From Salinarimonas sp046292825 (GTDB lineage: Bacteria > Pseudomonadota > Alphaproteobacteria > Rhizobiales > Beijerinckiaceae): a stretch of 64,000 bases of DNA. Each line of letters begins with the position of its first letter. Positions within the stretch are counted from its first letter, which is position 1. A program made the position numbers and the translations under genes. The notes under the pieces were generated by a model that did no database searches, was not told the DNA's origin, and saw nothing but the letters and a program-made list of their open reading frames with translations. Location: the NCBI RefSeq assembly GCF_046292825.1, contig NZ_JBKBQG010000005.1, positions 62,001 through 126,000 on the forward strand, written 5' to 3'. Positions 35,242-43,807 of this stretch are shown piece by piece.

Positions 35242-35703
35242 TCACCCCCAGCGGGCGGCGTCGGCGTCGTCCTGCGCCTTCGCCTCGACCCAGCCGCCGA
35301 TCGTCCCGTCGGCGAGGTGCTCGCGCTTCCAGAAGGGGGCGCGGGTCTTGAGGAAGTCCATGAGGTAGTCCGCCGCCTCGAAGGCCGCGCGGCGATGGGC
35401 GGCGGCGGCGATCACGAGGACGATGTCCTCGCCCGGGCGGATCAGGCCGTAACGGTGGATCGCGAGGAGCCCCATCAGCGGCCAGCGCGCGGCGGCCTCC
35501 TCCGCGACGCGGCCGATCTCGCGCTCGGCCATGCCGGGATAATGCTCGAGCTCGAGCGCCGCGAGCCGCCCGCCCTCGTCGCGGCACAGGCCGGTGAAGG
35601 AGACGATCCCGCCGATGTCGCGCCGGCCCTCCGCCATCGCGCGGATCTCCGCCGCGAGGTCGAAGGCTTGCGCCTGGATGCGCACCACCGGAGCGACCGC
35701 CAT
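35242..35703 (-). CDS. moaE: Molybdopterin synthase catalytic subunit MoaE
   Basis: Inserts sulfur from the MoaD thiocarboxylate into precursor Z. It has 153 residues. Motifs: GGIVSFTGLCRDEG, LELEHYPGMAE, HRYGLIRPGEDIVLV and the catalytic-site PFWKREH. It is three bases downstream of moaD. Confidence 0.95.
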   Translation of the reverse strand: MAVAPVVRIQAQAFDLAAEIRAMAEGRRDIGGIVSFTGLCRDEGGRLAALELEHYPGMAEREIGRVAEEAAARWPLMGLLAIHRYGLIRPGEDIVLVIAAAAHRRAAFEAADYLMDFLKTRAPFWKREHLADGTIGGWVEAKAQDDADAARWG

Positions 35704-35706
35704 CGC

Positions 35707-35964
35707 TCAGCCCCCCGTCATCGGCGGGAAGAAGGCGATCTCGCGCGCGTCCCCGATCTCGGCCTCGTGCTTGACGTGGACCTGGTCGATCGCGACGCGG
35801 ATCACGCGCGCGTTCTCGAAGGCGTAGGCGTATTCCTCGCCGCGCGTCTTCAGATGGGCGATGAGGTCGGCCACCGTGCGCACGTCGCCGGGCAGGTCCA
35901 CCGTCTCGTCGGTCTTGCCGATCCGCTCGCGCACCCAGGCGAAATAGACGAGCCGCACCGCCAT
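35707..35964 (-). CDS. moaD: Molybdopterin synthase sulfur carrier subunit MoaD
   Basis: An 85-residue ubiquitin-fold protein ending FFPPMTGG; the C-terminal Gly-Gly is the site of thiocarboxylation. It sits between pgsA (four-base gap) and moaE, the arrangement usual in Hyphomicrobiales. Confidence 0.95.
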   Translation of the reverse strand: MAVRLVYFAWVRERIGKTDETVDLPGDVRTVADLIAHLKTRGEEYAYAFENARVIRVAIDQVHVKHEAEIGDAREIAFFPPMTGG

Positions 35965-35968
35965 GGCC

Positions 35969-36547
35969 TCATTCCTCGTCGACGAGATAGCGCATGCCTG
36001 CGCGCATGTAGTCGTAGCCCGTGTAGAGCGTCAGCACCGCCGCGATCCACAACAGAACGAGCCCGACGAGCGTCGTCCACGGGAACACCACGTTCCCCGC
36101 CGGCCCCGCGACCAGGAAGCCGAGCGCCACGAGCTGCAGCGTCGTCTTGTATTTGGCCACTTTCGAGACCGGAACCGAGACCTTCAGCTCGGCCAGGAAC
36201 TCGCGCAGGCCCGAGACCAGGATCTCGCGCAGCAAGATGATGATCGCCGCCCAGATGTGCCAGCCGTAGATCGTCGCGTCCGCGACCAGCATCAGGAGCA
36301 CGGCGGCGACGAGGAGCTTGTCGGCGATCGGATCGAGCATGCGCCCGAGCGCGGATTGCTGATCCCAGGCGCGGGCGAGATAGCCGTCGAAATAATCCGT
36401 GATCGCCGCCGCCACATAGATCCCGAGCGCCCACCAGCGCGCCCAGTGCTCGTCCGGCCAGAACAGGAGCACGACGACGAGCGGCACCGCAAGGCAGCGC
36501 CCGTAGGTCAGGAGGTTCGGGAAGGAGTAGAAATTCGATCGAGCCAT
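35969..36547 (-). CDS. pgsA: CDP-diacylglycerol--glycerol-3-phosphate 3-phosphatidyltransferase
   Basis: Makes phosphatidylglycerophosphate, the committed step to phosphatidylglycerol. ATG 36547 gives 192 residues starting MARSNFYSFPNLLTYGR; a longer in-frame ATG at 36586 adds an unconserved stretch. The CDP-alcohol phosphotransferase motif is complete (DYFDGYLARAWD, then GRMLDPIADKLL). Several membrane helices. Located between uvrC and moaD. Confidence 0.93.
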   Translation of the reverse strand: MARSNFYSFPNLLTYGRCLAVPLVVVLLFWPDEHWARWWALGIYVAAAITDYFDGYLARAWDQQSALGRMLDPIADKLLVAAVLLMLVADATIYGWHIWAAIIILLREILVSGLREFLAELKVSVPVSKVAKYKTTLQLVALGFLVAGPAGNVVFPWTTLVGLVLLWIAAVLTLYTGYDYMRAGMRYLVDEE

Positions 36548-36640
36548 GAAGCCTGCCGCGGGGGTCTCCTGCGGTGGAGAGAGCACGTCCGGTGCGGGCG
36601 CGTCAATGCACGTGCGAATGCGGCGCCGTCGTGATCACCC

Positions 36641-38734
36641 TCACCCCCCGCCCTGAAAATGGTCGTACACCGCCTTCGCGGTCGCGGCGTTCACTCCGGG
36701 CGTCTTCATCAGATCCTCGAGCGCGGCGCGCGAGATCGCCTTCACGGTGCCGAAATGGTGGAGGAGGGCGCGTTTGCGGGCGGGGCCGATGCCGGCGATC
36801 TCGTCGAGGGGGTTCGCCGCCATCGCGCGCTTGCGCTTGGCGCGGTGGGCGCCGATGGCGAAGCGGTGGGCCTCGTCGCGCAGCCGCTGGATGAAATAGA
36901 GCGCCGGGTCGCGCGGCGGCAGCTTGAAGGGCGCGCGGCCCTCGACGAAGAAGGTCTCGCGCCCCGCGTCGCGATCGCGCCCCTTGGCGATGCCGACCAC
37001 CGGCACGTCGGTGACGCCGATCTCCGCGAGCGCCGCGCGCGCGGCCGCGACCTGGCCCTGGCCGCCGTCGATCAGCACGAGATCGGGCCAGGCGGGGAAT
37101 TCCTCGTCCGCCGCGGCGGCCTCCAGCACGGCCTCCTCCGCCTCGTCGGTGTCCGGCTCGTCGGCGAGATGCGCGTCCTCGATCTCCTGCGCGGCCGCGG
37201 GGATCTCCGCGTCGGCCGCGGGCACTTGGCGCGCGGCGCGGTCCGGGTGCTCCTTGACGAGGCGGGCGAAGCGGCGGCCCAAGACCTCCTTCATCATCCC
37301 GAAATCGTCGCCCGGCGTCAGCTCCTCGGACTTGATGTTGAAGGTGCGGTAGTGCTGGCGCATGAAGCCCGAGAGGCCCGCCACGATCATCGCGCCGACC
37401 GCGTTCGTGCCCATGATGTGCGAATTGTCGTAGACCTCGACCCGCCGCGGGCTCTTCGCGAGCCCGAAGCCCTGGGCGAGCGCGTCCATCAGCTTCGTCT
37501 GCGACGAGCGTTCGGCGAGGCGCCGGCCGAGCGCCTCGCGGGCGTTGCGCAAGGCGCTCTCGACCATGGCGCGCTTCTCGCCGCGCTTGGGCGCGAGCAC
37601 CTCGACCTTGTGGCCGGCGCGAATGCTCAGCGCCTTGGCGACGAGGTCCGCCTCCTCGATCTCGTGCGAGAGGAGGAGGAGGCGCGGCGGCGGCTTGTCG
37701 GCGTAGAACAGGGTCACGAAGGAGGCGAGCACGTCCGGCACCGAGATCGACCGGTCGGCCTTGGGGAAATAGGCGCGGTTGCCCCAGTTCTGGAAATTGC
37801 GGAAGAAGAACACCTCCACGCAGAAGGCGCCCGCCTGCTCGTCGATGGCGATGACGTCCGCTTCCTCGACGCCCTGCACGTTGATGCCCTGCGCGCCCTG
37901 GATGGCCGAGAGCGCGGCCAGGCGGTCGCGATAGCGCGCGGCGCGCTCGAACTCCCAGGCCGCCGCCGCATCCTGCATCTCGGCCGCGAGCCGCTCCTTC
38001 ACCGCGACCGAGCGCCCGGCGAGGAAATCGCTCGCCTCGCGCGCGAGCGCGGCATAGGCGTCGGCCGCGATCTCGCCGGTGCAGGGGCCGGCGCAGCGCT
38101 TGATCTGGAAGAGCAGGCAGGGCCGCGTGCGGTTGTCGAAATAGCTGTCCGAGCAGGTGCGCAAGAGGAAGGCGCGCTGGAGCGCCGTCATGGTGCGGTT
38201 GACGGCCCAGACGCTCGCGAAGGGGCCGAAATAGGCGCCCTTGCGGTTGCGCGCGCCGCGATGCTTGACGAGCTGGGGCGCACGCGCGGCGTCCTCGGTC
38301 ACCAGGATGTAGGGAAGCGACTTGTCGTCGCGCAAAAGCACGTTGTAGCGCGGCTTGAGCTGCTTGATCAGGTTCGTCTCGAGCAGCAGCGCCTCGGTCT
38401 CGGTCTGCGTCGTGACGAATTCCATCGCCGCCGTCTCGGCGATCATCCGCGCGATGCGGTTCGAATGCGCGTAGCCGCGGGCGTAGGAGCCGACCCGGCT
38501 CTTGAGGTTCTTCGCCTTGCCGACATAGAGCACCTCGCCGGCGGCATCGATCATCCGGTAGACGCCCGGCGCGCCCGGAAGCGTCTGCCAGAACCGGCGG
38601 ATCACGCCCATCCCCGCCGCGAGTTCCGCCGGCGTCTCGAAATCGAAGGCGGCGCGCGTGCCCTCCGAATCCTCGGCGAAGCCGGGGGCGGTGTCGGGCT
38701 CGGGCTGGTCTGCGATTCGCGGCTCGTCGCTCAT
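36641..38734 (-). CDS. uvrC: Excinuclease ABC subunit C
   Basis: Makes both incisions in nucleotide excision repair. The 697 residues contain a GIY-YIG domain (PGVYRMIDAAGEVLYVGKAK), a Cys-containing segment (RPCLLFQIKRCAGPC), UVR motif, the RNase H-like endonuclease (EVYDNSHIMGTN; LVLIDGGQGQ) and C-terminal HhH2 (IAGIGPARKRALLHHFG). An acidic, Ala/Glu-rich insert at about residues 500-545, just before the DGGQGQ motif, makes it somewhat longer than E. coli UvrC. Confidence 0.96.
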   Translation of the reverse strand: MSDEPRIADQPEPDTAPGFAEDSEGTRAAFDFETPAELAAGMGVIRRFWQTLPGAPGVYRMIDAAGEVLYVGKAKNLKSRVGSYARGYAHSNRIARMIAETAAMEFVTTQTETEALLLETNLIKQLKPRYNVLLRDDKSLPYILVTEDAARAPQLVKHRGARNRKGAYFGPFASVWAVNRTMTALQRAFLLRTCSDSYFDNRTRPCLLFQIKRCAGPCTGEIAADAYAALAREASDFLAGRSVAVKERLAAEMQDAAAAWEFERAARYRDRLAALSAIQGAQGINVQGVEEADVIAIDEQAGAFCVEVFFFRNFQNWGNRAYFPKADRSISVPDVLASFVTLFYADKPPPRLLLLSHEIEEADLVAKALSIRAGHKVEVLAPKRGEKRAMVESALRNAREALGRRLAERSSQTKLMDALAQGFGLAKSPRRVEVYDNSHIMGTNAVGAMIVAGLSGFMRQHYRTFNIKSEELTPGDDFGMMKEVLGRRFARLVKEHPDRAARQVPAADAEIPAAAQEIEDAHLADEPDTDEAEEAVLEAAAADEEFPAWPDLVLIDGGQGQVAAARAALAEIGVTDVPVVGIAKGRDRDAGRETFFVEGRAPFKLPPRDPALYFIQRLRDEAHRFAIGAHRAKRKRAMAANPLDEIAGIGPARKRALLHHFGTVKAISRAALEDLMKTPGVNAATAKAVYDHFQGGG

Positions 38735-38864
38735 GCCCCGTGATTTATGCGACCGGGCGCGGCGGGGAAAGGGCGGCGGGGCGAAAGCGGGCGGGCCTTG
38801 ATGTCGCCACCGTCCGCGCCAGACTGAGCGGCGATCGCGATCGGCGCTCGAGGAGGACAGGCGC

Positions 38865-39722
38865 ATGACCCATCCCGTGATGACGCAAGGCCGCGTCGCC
38901 CTCGTGACCGGCGGTGCGGGCGGCATCGGCCTCGCCGCCGCGCGCGCCTTCGCGCAGAGCGGGATGCGCGTCGCGATCGTCGATGCCGATGCGGACAAGA
39001 TCGCCGCGGCCGAGGCGGCCCTGCGGGAGGCGGCCCGCGAACCCGGAGACGTGCTCGCCCGCGTTCTCGACGTGACCCGCCCGGCCGATCTCGACGCGCT
39101 GGCGCAGGAGGTGGGACGCCGCTTCGGCGGGGTCGATCTCCTCATGGCCAATGCCGGCATTCAGCCGGGGAGCGCGCTGTTCGGCGATCGCGCGGCCTGG
39201 GAGCGGGTTCTCGCGGTGAACCTCTGGGGCGTGATCGACACGGTGAGGGCCTTCGCGCCGGCGATGATCGCGGGCGGTCGCGACGGCCTGATCGTCGTCA
39301 CGGGCTCGAAGCAGGGCATCACCACGCCCCCGGGCGACCCCGCCTACAACATCTCGAAGGCGGGGGTGAAGGTCTTCGCGGAGCAGCTCGCGCACGAGCT
39401 GCGGCGGACGCCCGGCTGCCGCATCGGCGCGCATCTCCTCGTCCCCGGCTTCGTGTTCACCGATCTGACCGCGCGCGGACGCACCGAGAAGCCCGCAGGC
39501 GCCTGGACGCCCGAGGAGACGGTCGCCTTCATGATCGAGCGGATCGCGGCGGGGGATTTCTACGTTCTGTGCCCCGACAACGAGGTCGATCGCGCCCTCG
39601 ACGAGAAGCGGATCGCCTGGGCCGCGGGCGACATCGTCGAGAACCGACCGGCTCTGTCGCGCTGGCACCCGGATTACGAAGCGGCCTTCGCGGATTTCCT
39701 GCGCGGCGACGGGACGGGGTGA
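38865..39722 (+). CDS. Short-chain dehydrogenase/reductase
   Basis: A 285-residue classical SDR: cofactor motif TGGAGGIG, NAG motif (MANAGIQ), and a Ser-Tyr-Lys set in VVTGSKQGI and PAYNISKAG. The long C-terminal part (ALSRWHPDYEAAFADFLRG) is specific to a subgroup. Substrate unknown. Confidence 0.88.
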   Translation: MTHPVMTQGRVALVTGGAGGIGLAAARAFAQSGMRVAIVDADADKIAAAEAALREAAREPGDVLARVLDVTRPADLDALAQEVGRRFGGVDLLMANAGIQPGSALFGDRAAWERVLAVNLWGVIDTVRAFAPAMIAGGRDGLIVVTGSKQGITTPPGDPAYNISKAGVKVFAEQLAHELRRTPGCRIGAHLLVPGFVFTDLTARGRTEKPAGAWTPEETVAFMIERIAAGDFYVLCPDNEVDRALDEKRIAWAAGDIVENRPALSRWHPDYEAAFADFLRGDGTG

Positions 39723-39768
39723 GCCTAGTCCGAGCGGCGCTCGGAGGAGATCGGTCCATCCCCGCCCC

Positions 39769-39943
39769 GTCATTCCGGGGCGCGCAGCGAGCCCGGAATC
39801 CAGAACCCCAACGGTTGGTCGAGCGCGCATGCGCGCTCGCTCGGCCGGTCAGGGCAATGGATATGCATCGGGACGCAGCCTACAGGCTGCTCGTCCGACG
39901 TCGGGAGTCTGGGTTCCGGGCTCGCTTCGCGCCCCGGAATGAC
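39769..39943. repeat. Intergenic inverted repeat (GTCATTCCGGGGCGCG family)
   Basis: The left arm, 39769 to about 39808, begins GTCATTCCGGGGCGCG; the right arm, 39907-39943, is its near-perfect reverse complement and ends GCCCCGGAATGAC. The spacer is about 100 bases. Short palindromes of this sequence are abundant between genes in Bradyrhizobium and relatives, in my knowledge, and behave like REP elements. It lies between two convergent SDR genes. Confidence 0.65.
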
Positions 39944-39977
39944 GGCGTCGAGGAAGAGGAGATGACTTTACAGGCGC

Positions 39978-40739
39978 TCAGAGCTGGACGCCGCGGGTGA
40001 GGGCGCCGTCGATGACGAGGTTGGTGCCCGTCGTGAAGCTCGAGGCCGGGCTCGCGAGGAAGACGACGCCGCGGGCGATCTCCTCGGGCTTGGCCATCCG
40101 CCCCGTCGGGTTGAGCGCGAGCGCCTTGGCGAAGAGCTCGGCATTGTTCGTCTCGATCCACTGCCAGATGCCGCCCTCGAAATAGGTGTTGCCGGGCGAG
40201 ACGGTGTTGGCGCGGATCGCCTTCGGCGCGAGCTTGAAGGCGAGGTCCTGGGCGTAGCGCACGAGCGCCGCCTTGAACACGCCGTAGGCGGCCCCCGTGA
40301 AATCCACCTCGCGCCCCGAGACGCTGGAGATCAGCGTGATCGAGGCGGCGCTCGATCGCTCGAGATGCGGCAGCGCGGCGTTCACGAGACGCACGGAGTG
40401 CATCATGTCGGTGCGGAACTCCGCCTCCCACGAGCTCTCGCCCTCGCCGACGTCGAGCGCCGAGACGTTGCCGATCACGATGTCGACGCCGCCGAGCGCC
40501 TGCGCCGCATCGGCGACCCAGGCCTCGAGCGCGTCCTTGTCGGCGACGTCGAAGGCGCGGCCGAAGGCGGTGACACCCTTCGCCTCGAGGCTCGCCACCG
40601 TCTCGTCGACGCCCGCTTGCGTGCGCGCGCACACGGCCACGTGCGCGCCCTCCGCCGCGAGGATCTCCGCGCATTGGCGCCCGATGCCCTTCGTGCCGCC
40701 GGTGACGAGGGCCTTCAGGCCCGCAAGACCGAGATCCAT
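39978..40739 (-). CDS. Short-chain dehydrogenase/reductase
   Basis: A 253-residue classical SDR: TGGTKGIGRQCAEIL cofactor motif, Ser-x-x-Ser in LISSVSG, and an active-site Tyr-x-x-x-Lys variant AAYGVFKAAL, ending INLVIDGA-type (TNLVIDGALTRG). It lies downstream of the acetamidase/formamidase on the same strand, 27 bases apart, probably one operon. Substrate unknown. Confidence 0.88.
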   Translation of the reverse strand: MDLGLAGLKALVTGGTKGIGRQCAEILAAEGAHVAVCARTQAGVDETVASLEAKGVTAFGRAFDVADKDALEAWVADAAQALGGVDIVIGNVSALDVGEGESSWEAEFRTDMMHSVRLVNAALPHLERSSAASITLISSVSGREVDFTGAAYGVFKAALVRYAQDLAFKLAPKAIRANTVSPGNTYFEGGIWQWIETNNAELFAKALALNPTGRMAKPEEIARGVVFLASPASSFTTGTNLVIDGALTRGVQL

Positions 40740-40766
40740 CGCGAATTCCCCCTCGACGTGCCGCGC

Positions 40767-41753
40767 TCAGCCGAGCCACGCCTTCCGCATGGAGGCGCCG
40801 AGCGTGTATTTCGGATCGACCATGTTGCCGACGCGCACCCGGCCGGCCTGGGTGCAGAGGAAATAGGCCTCCGATTCCTCGAAGCCGTAATCCTCCACCA
40901 TCCAGCGGATGAGGTCGCGATAGGCCATGCGCGCGGCGTCCTCCATCGGGCGGGCACTGCCGATCGCCATGATGAAGTCGTCCGTCTCGAGGCGCACGCC
41001 GGGGATCGACCAGCCTTTGATCAGATCCACCTGGAAGACGACGGTCGCGGGCATCTCGACGGCGACGCCGCACAATTCGCCATCGCCCTGGCGGCCGTGG
41101 CAATCGCCGATGAAGAGATGCGCGCCCTCGCGCTGGACGGGGAAGTAGAGCACCGCGCCGGGCGCGGCGTCCGGCAGGTCCATGTTGCCGCCCCAGTAAT
41201 CGGGCTGCAGGGAGGACACCGCCTCGATCTCGGGGCTCACGCCGATCGTGCCGACGAAGGGCTCGTAGGGCAGCGTGATCGTGTCGGAGAAGCGCACGCC
41301 CTCGGGCGTCACCTCCATCTTCTTCACGCGCTCGGGGATCGGCTTGTTGAGCATCGCCGTCTGCGGGGTGGCGACGAGGCCGCCGAATTCGGGGATGAGC
41401 GCGGTGGTGCCCGCCGGCTGCGGCCCGCGCGGCAGGATCGAGCGGAGGTGCACGCAGAGCACGTCGCCCTTCTGCGCGCCTTCGACCGCGATCGGCCCGT
41501 TCTGCGGGTTGACGTAGGGCATGTTCAGGACCTTGGAGGGCAGATCGCTCTCCGTCTTCACCGCGCCGCCGAAGGCGTCGAGCGTCTCGACCTCGATCAC
41601 GTCGCCCGGGCGCACGCGCAGCACCGGCGTGGAATAGGGCCCGTAGACGTAGTGGAAGGTGCCCTGATCGGCCTCGCCGAGCCTGTGGCAATCGTTCGGC
41701 TTACCTCCGGCCACGCCCCTGCGGGCCATATGCGACGACGCGATCCAAGACAT
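40767..41753 (-). CDS. Acetamidase/formamidase family protein
   Basis: A 328-residue zinc amidohydrolase family member: PVLRVRPGDVIEVET, GPIAVEGAQKGDVLCVHL, and the diagnostic LFIGDCHGRQGDGELCG. AAAGGCGG precedes ATG 41753. Members release ammonia from formamide or acetamide; substrate is inferred from family. Cotranscription with the downstream SDR is likely. Confidence 0.88.
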   Translation of the reverse strand: MSWIASSHMARRGVAGGKPNDCHRLGEADQGTFHYVYGPYSTPVLRVRPGDVIEVETLDAFGGAVKTESDLPSKVLNMPYVNPQNGPIAVEGAQKGDVLCVHLRSILPRGPQPAGTTALIPEFGGLVATPQTAMLNKPIPERVKKMEVTPEGVRFSDTITLPYEPFVGTIGVSPEIEAVSSLQPDYWGGNMDLPDAAPGAVLYFPVQREGAHLFIGDCHGRQGDGELCGVAVEMPATVVFQVDLIKGWSIPGVRLETDDFIMAIGSARPMEDAARMAYRDLIRWMVEDYGFEESEAYFLCTQAGRVRVGNMVDPKYTLGASMRKAWLG

Positions 41754-41963
41754 GCCGATCCGCCTTTCTGCGCAAGACGGGGGAAGCTTAGTCGCGGGAG
41801 CCGACGGGGTAAAGCGATCGCCCGTGCGACGCTGCGGCAGGGGGTGGCCGCTTCCGCAGGTGAACGTCTGCGGCCGTTCGGCGTTCTCCGCGCTTCTCGC
41901 CCGGCCCAGGAGACCGGCCCGGCCAAGGAGACCGGCAGGCAGCCCCCAACCCCGGAGACCGTC

Positions 41964-42101
41964 ATGGATCCGATCGCACTCCTCGTCTTCGCGGCGATCA
42001 TCGTCGAGATCGTCGCCATCCCGAGCTATGCCGAACACGTTCGGCGCAGCCTCGCGGACGAGGAGGCGTCCGCCTCGCCGCGGGAGACGGAACGGCCCTG
42101 A
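41964..42101 (+). CDS. Small single-helix membrane protein (45 aa)
   Basis: ATG 41964 with GGAG nine bases upstream. One hydrophobic helix (PIALLVFAAIIVEIVAIP) is followed by a polar, acidic tail. No family recognised. It lies just outside the prophage. Confidence 0.5.
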   Translation: MDPIALLVFAAIIVEIVAIPSYAEHVRRSLADEEASASPRETERP

Positions 42102-42260
42102 CGCTGGAGCGCGGGCGCCGTCGGCGCGCGACGTCAGGACATGCGAGAGTGGGTTTTCGGTGGTAGCGGAGGCCCGATACAGCCGATCCCCCACACACGA
42201 TGGGGCTTTGTTCGCGCTGCGTTTCCGCGCGGCTTGAGTGGACGAGCTGCAACGTCGCGC

Positions 42261-42440
42261 ATGCTCATGATCCGCTCCCGCAACATCGACCTCATGCTCT
42301 TCGACGCGTTCGCCGAGCTGCGGACGCAGCCGCTCGATCGAGAGCAGAGGACGGCTTTCGACGAGATCGCCCTCGCCTCGTCGATCCTCGCCGATCTGCC
42401 GAGCGAGGCACGGCGGGCAGCGCTGGCGGCACTCGTCTAG
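42261..42440 (+). CDS. Possible small hypothetical protein (59 aa)
   Basis: Frame with normal codon use encoding MLMIRSRNIDLMLFDAFAEL and a helical remainder (SSILADLPSEARRAALAAL). No ribosome site is evident and no family is recognised; could be a remnant. Confidence 0.3.
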   Translation: MLMIRSRNIDLMLFDAFAELRTQPLDREQRTAFDEIALASSILADLPSEARRAALAALV

Positions 42441-42610
42441 CTGGCTGACCAGCACAAGAGGGACCGCGACGCGATCTTCTACGTCGACTGATGCGGAAGG
42501 GCTGATGCAGCCGTCCTCAGACGAGTTTGAGACCATGACCTCGATGTTTGCCCTGGGAACAGCCTCCGCAAGAACTAGGTTATTGCCCCCATAGCCGAGC
42601 GGGGCTTTAC

Positions 42611-42811
42611 ATGCGTAGATGCATCTTAGTGAAGCCCAAGAATGGAAGGTGGCAGGTTCGCCGTGTCGTCGGCGGTGCTCGGTCCACACCGTTGACTTTT
42701 TCGAACCCGATTGCAGCTGTCTCTTTCGCGCAGGGGCTCAGCCGCAAAGGGCGCCGCAGAGACACTCAGGCCCTCCGAACAAGAGAAGGCGGCGCAGATC
42801 ACAGCGGCTGA
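42611..42811 (+). CDS. Possible small hypothetical protein (66 aa)
   Basis: Begins MRRCILVKPKNGRWQVRRV, a beta-rich opening that faintly recalls DUF2188-type phage proteins, followed by a basic tail. No good ribosome site. Kept only as a candidate. Confidence 0.25.
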   Translation: MRRCILVKPKNGRWQVRRVVGGARSTPLTFSNPIAAVSFAQGLSRKGRRRDTQALRTREGGADHSG

Positions 42812-42917
42812 TATGCGTCAGGTGCACGATTGCGTGTGTCGTGATTCATTCGCCATTAACCAGGCAGCTCTAATTGGCAGGCGCACCTTGGCTTGGTGCT
42901 GTGAAAACCCCGGACTT

Positions 42918-42947
42918 GCCCGCCGGGTAGAACCCGGCGGGCTTTTT
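42918..42947 (+). terminator. Strong rightward terminator at the prophage edge
   Basis: GCCCGCCGGGT (42918-42928) and ACCCGGCGGGC (42932-42942) form an 11-bp perfect stem with an AGA loop, then TTTTT. The U-tract is on the plus strand, so it stops transcripts running toward the prophage, where all nearby genes run the other way. Confidence 0.85.
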
Positions 42948-42955
42948 CGCCGGCC

Positions 42956-43354
42956 TCATCCTGCCTCGCGGCGGCCTCCCGCCCGCGGCGCGGGCCTCTG
43001 CTCGCGGATCACCTCTACAAGAAGGTCCCGCACGCCTCGCACCTCCTCTCGCACAGTTCCGATGTCCCCGCGGACGCTCGTCAGCAGCTCGTGGGACACA
43101 TATTGCTGCGCGACGCGCAGCTCGAACGCTCGCAGGTCGTCCCGAGCCCCATAGGCCGCCGTCTTCGCCTTCCCGAGTTCGACCATCAGCTCGGTGCGCA
43201 GGGCGGCGACGTCGGCGGTCCGCGCGGTCCGCTCGAGATCGCGCATGCGCACGATGTAGAGCACTATCGCGATCGCGATCGTAATGATGCCGACGACGAG
43301 GGACACCATACCCCAGGTCACCGGCTCCGACTGCAGTACCCCCGGAACGGTCAT
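42956..43354 (-). CDS. Phage membrane protein with coiled coil (132 aa)
   Basis: One N-terminal membrane helix (WGMVSLVVGIITIAIAIVLYI) followed by a long cytoplasmic-type coiled coil. ATG overlaps the o-spanin-like stop (ATGA). As the last gene of the lysis module it may be a second holin, antiholin or membrane-anchored accessory. No catalytic motif. Confidence 0.65.
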   Translation of the reverse strand: MTVPGVLQSEPVTWGMVSLVVGIITIAIAIVLYIVRMRDLERTARTADVAALRTELMVELGKAKTAAYGARDDLRAFELRVAQQYVSHELLTSVRGDIGTVREEVRGVRDLLVEVIREQRPAPRAGGRREAG

Positions 43355-43650
43355 CTACGCGCTGCCCTTCCGCGACAGGCGTCGCTCTCGTCGTTGAAGC
43401 GGTCCACCTCCTGCGCGAGGACGCGGACGCCGGGATGGGCGATCGTCTCGATCGCGACGGCCGCGTCCTCGATGTCGGCCGGCGTGCGGACGGCGTCCGT
43501 CGTCGCCGGGCAGACGCGCGCGAGGGCGCGGGCGATCTCAGCCCCCTCCCCCGAGACGACGGGCCTCGGCGAGACGTGCACGCTCCCGCATGCGGAGAGC
43601 AAGATCAGCGTCGTCAATGCGGTCACGATTGCGAGCGGCCTCGACGGCAT
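43351..43650 (-). CDS. Rz1-like outer-membrane spanin lipoprotein
   Basis: A 99-residue protein with a lipoprotein signal: LAIVTALTTLILLSAC, lipobox LSAC with Cys21. The first 113 bases lie inside the 3' part of the i-spanin-like gene in another frame, the classic Rz/Rz1 arrangement. The mature part is longer than lambda Rz1 and not Pro-rich. Expected role: outer-membrane half of the spanin complex fusing membranes at lysis. Confidence 0.65.
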   Translation of the reverse strand: MPSRPLAIVTALTTLILLSACGSVHVSPRPVVSGEGAEIARALARVCPATTDAVRTPADIEDAAVAIETIAHPGVRVLAQEVDRFNDESDACRGRAARR

Positions 43651-43807
43651 CGCGGGTCTCCTTGATCGTCTTCCGGGTCGCGATCTCGGCGCGGGCTGCG
43701 CCGAGATCCTGTGCGTCAGCCCGGCGCTGATCCTGCTCGCCTCGGCGGAGGAAGAAGTCGCGGACGGCGGCCGCGATCAGCGCCAGGATCTCGCCCCAGA
43801 CCGTCAC
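43538..43807 (-). CDS. Rz-like inner-membrane spanin
   Basis: An 89-residue protein: N-terminal hydrophobic helix (VWGEILALIAAAVRDFF), then a charged, Arg/Glu/Ala-rich coiled-coil region. GTG start overlaps the holin stop (GTGA). Its 3' end overlaps the Rz1-like gene. Assignment rests on architecture and lysis-module position. Confidence 0.6.
   Translation of the reverse strand: MTVWGEILALIAAAVRDFFLRRGEQDQRRADAQDLGAARAEIATRKTIKETRDAVEAARNRDRIDDADLALRMRERARLAEARRLGGGG

Larger units (their letters stand above)
42102..42955. other. Gene-poor border region between chromosome and prophage
   Basis: This 850-base stretch is less GC-rich than its surroundings and lacks any clear gene. It contains two weak 5-bp hairpins with the same GGGGCTTT right edge (about 42189-42209 and 42585-42608), a strong terminator at 42918, and two short doubtful ORFs. 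The left end of the prophage should lie here. I found no tRNA, integrase or identifiable direct repeat. Confidence 0.5.
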
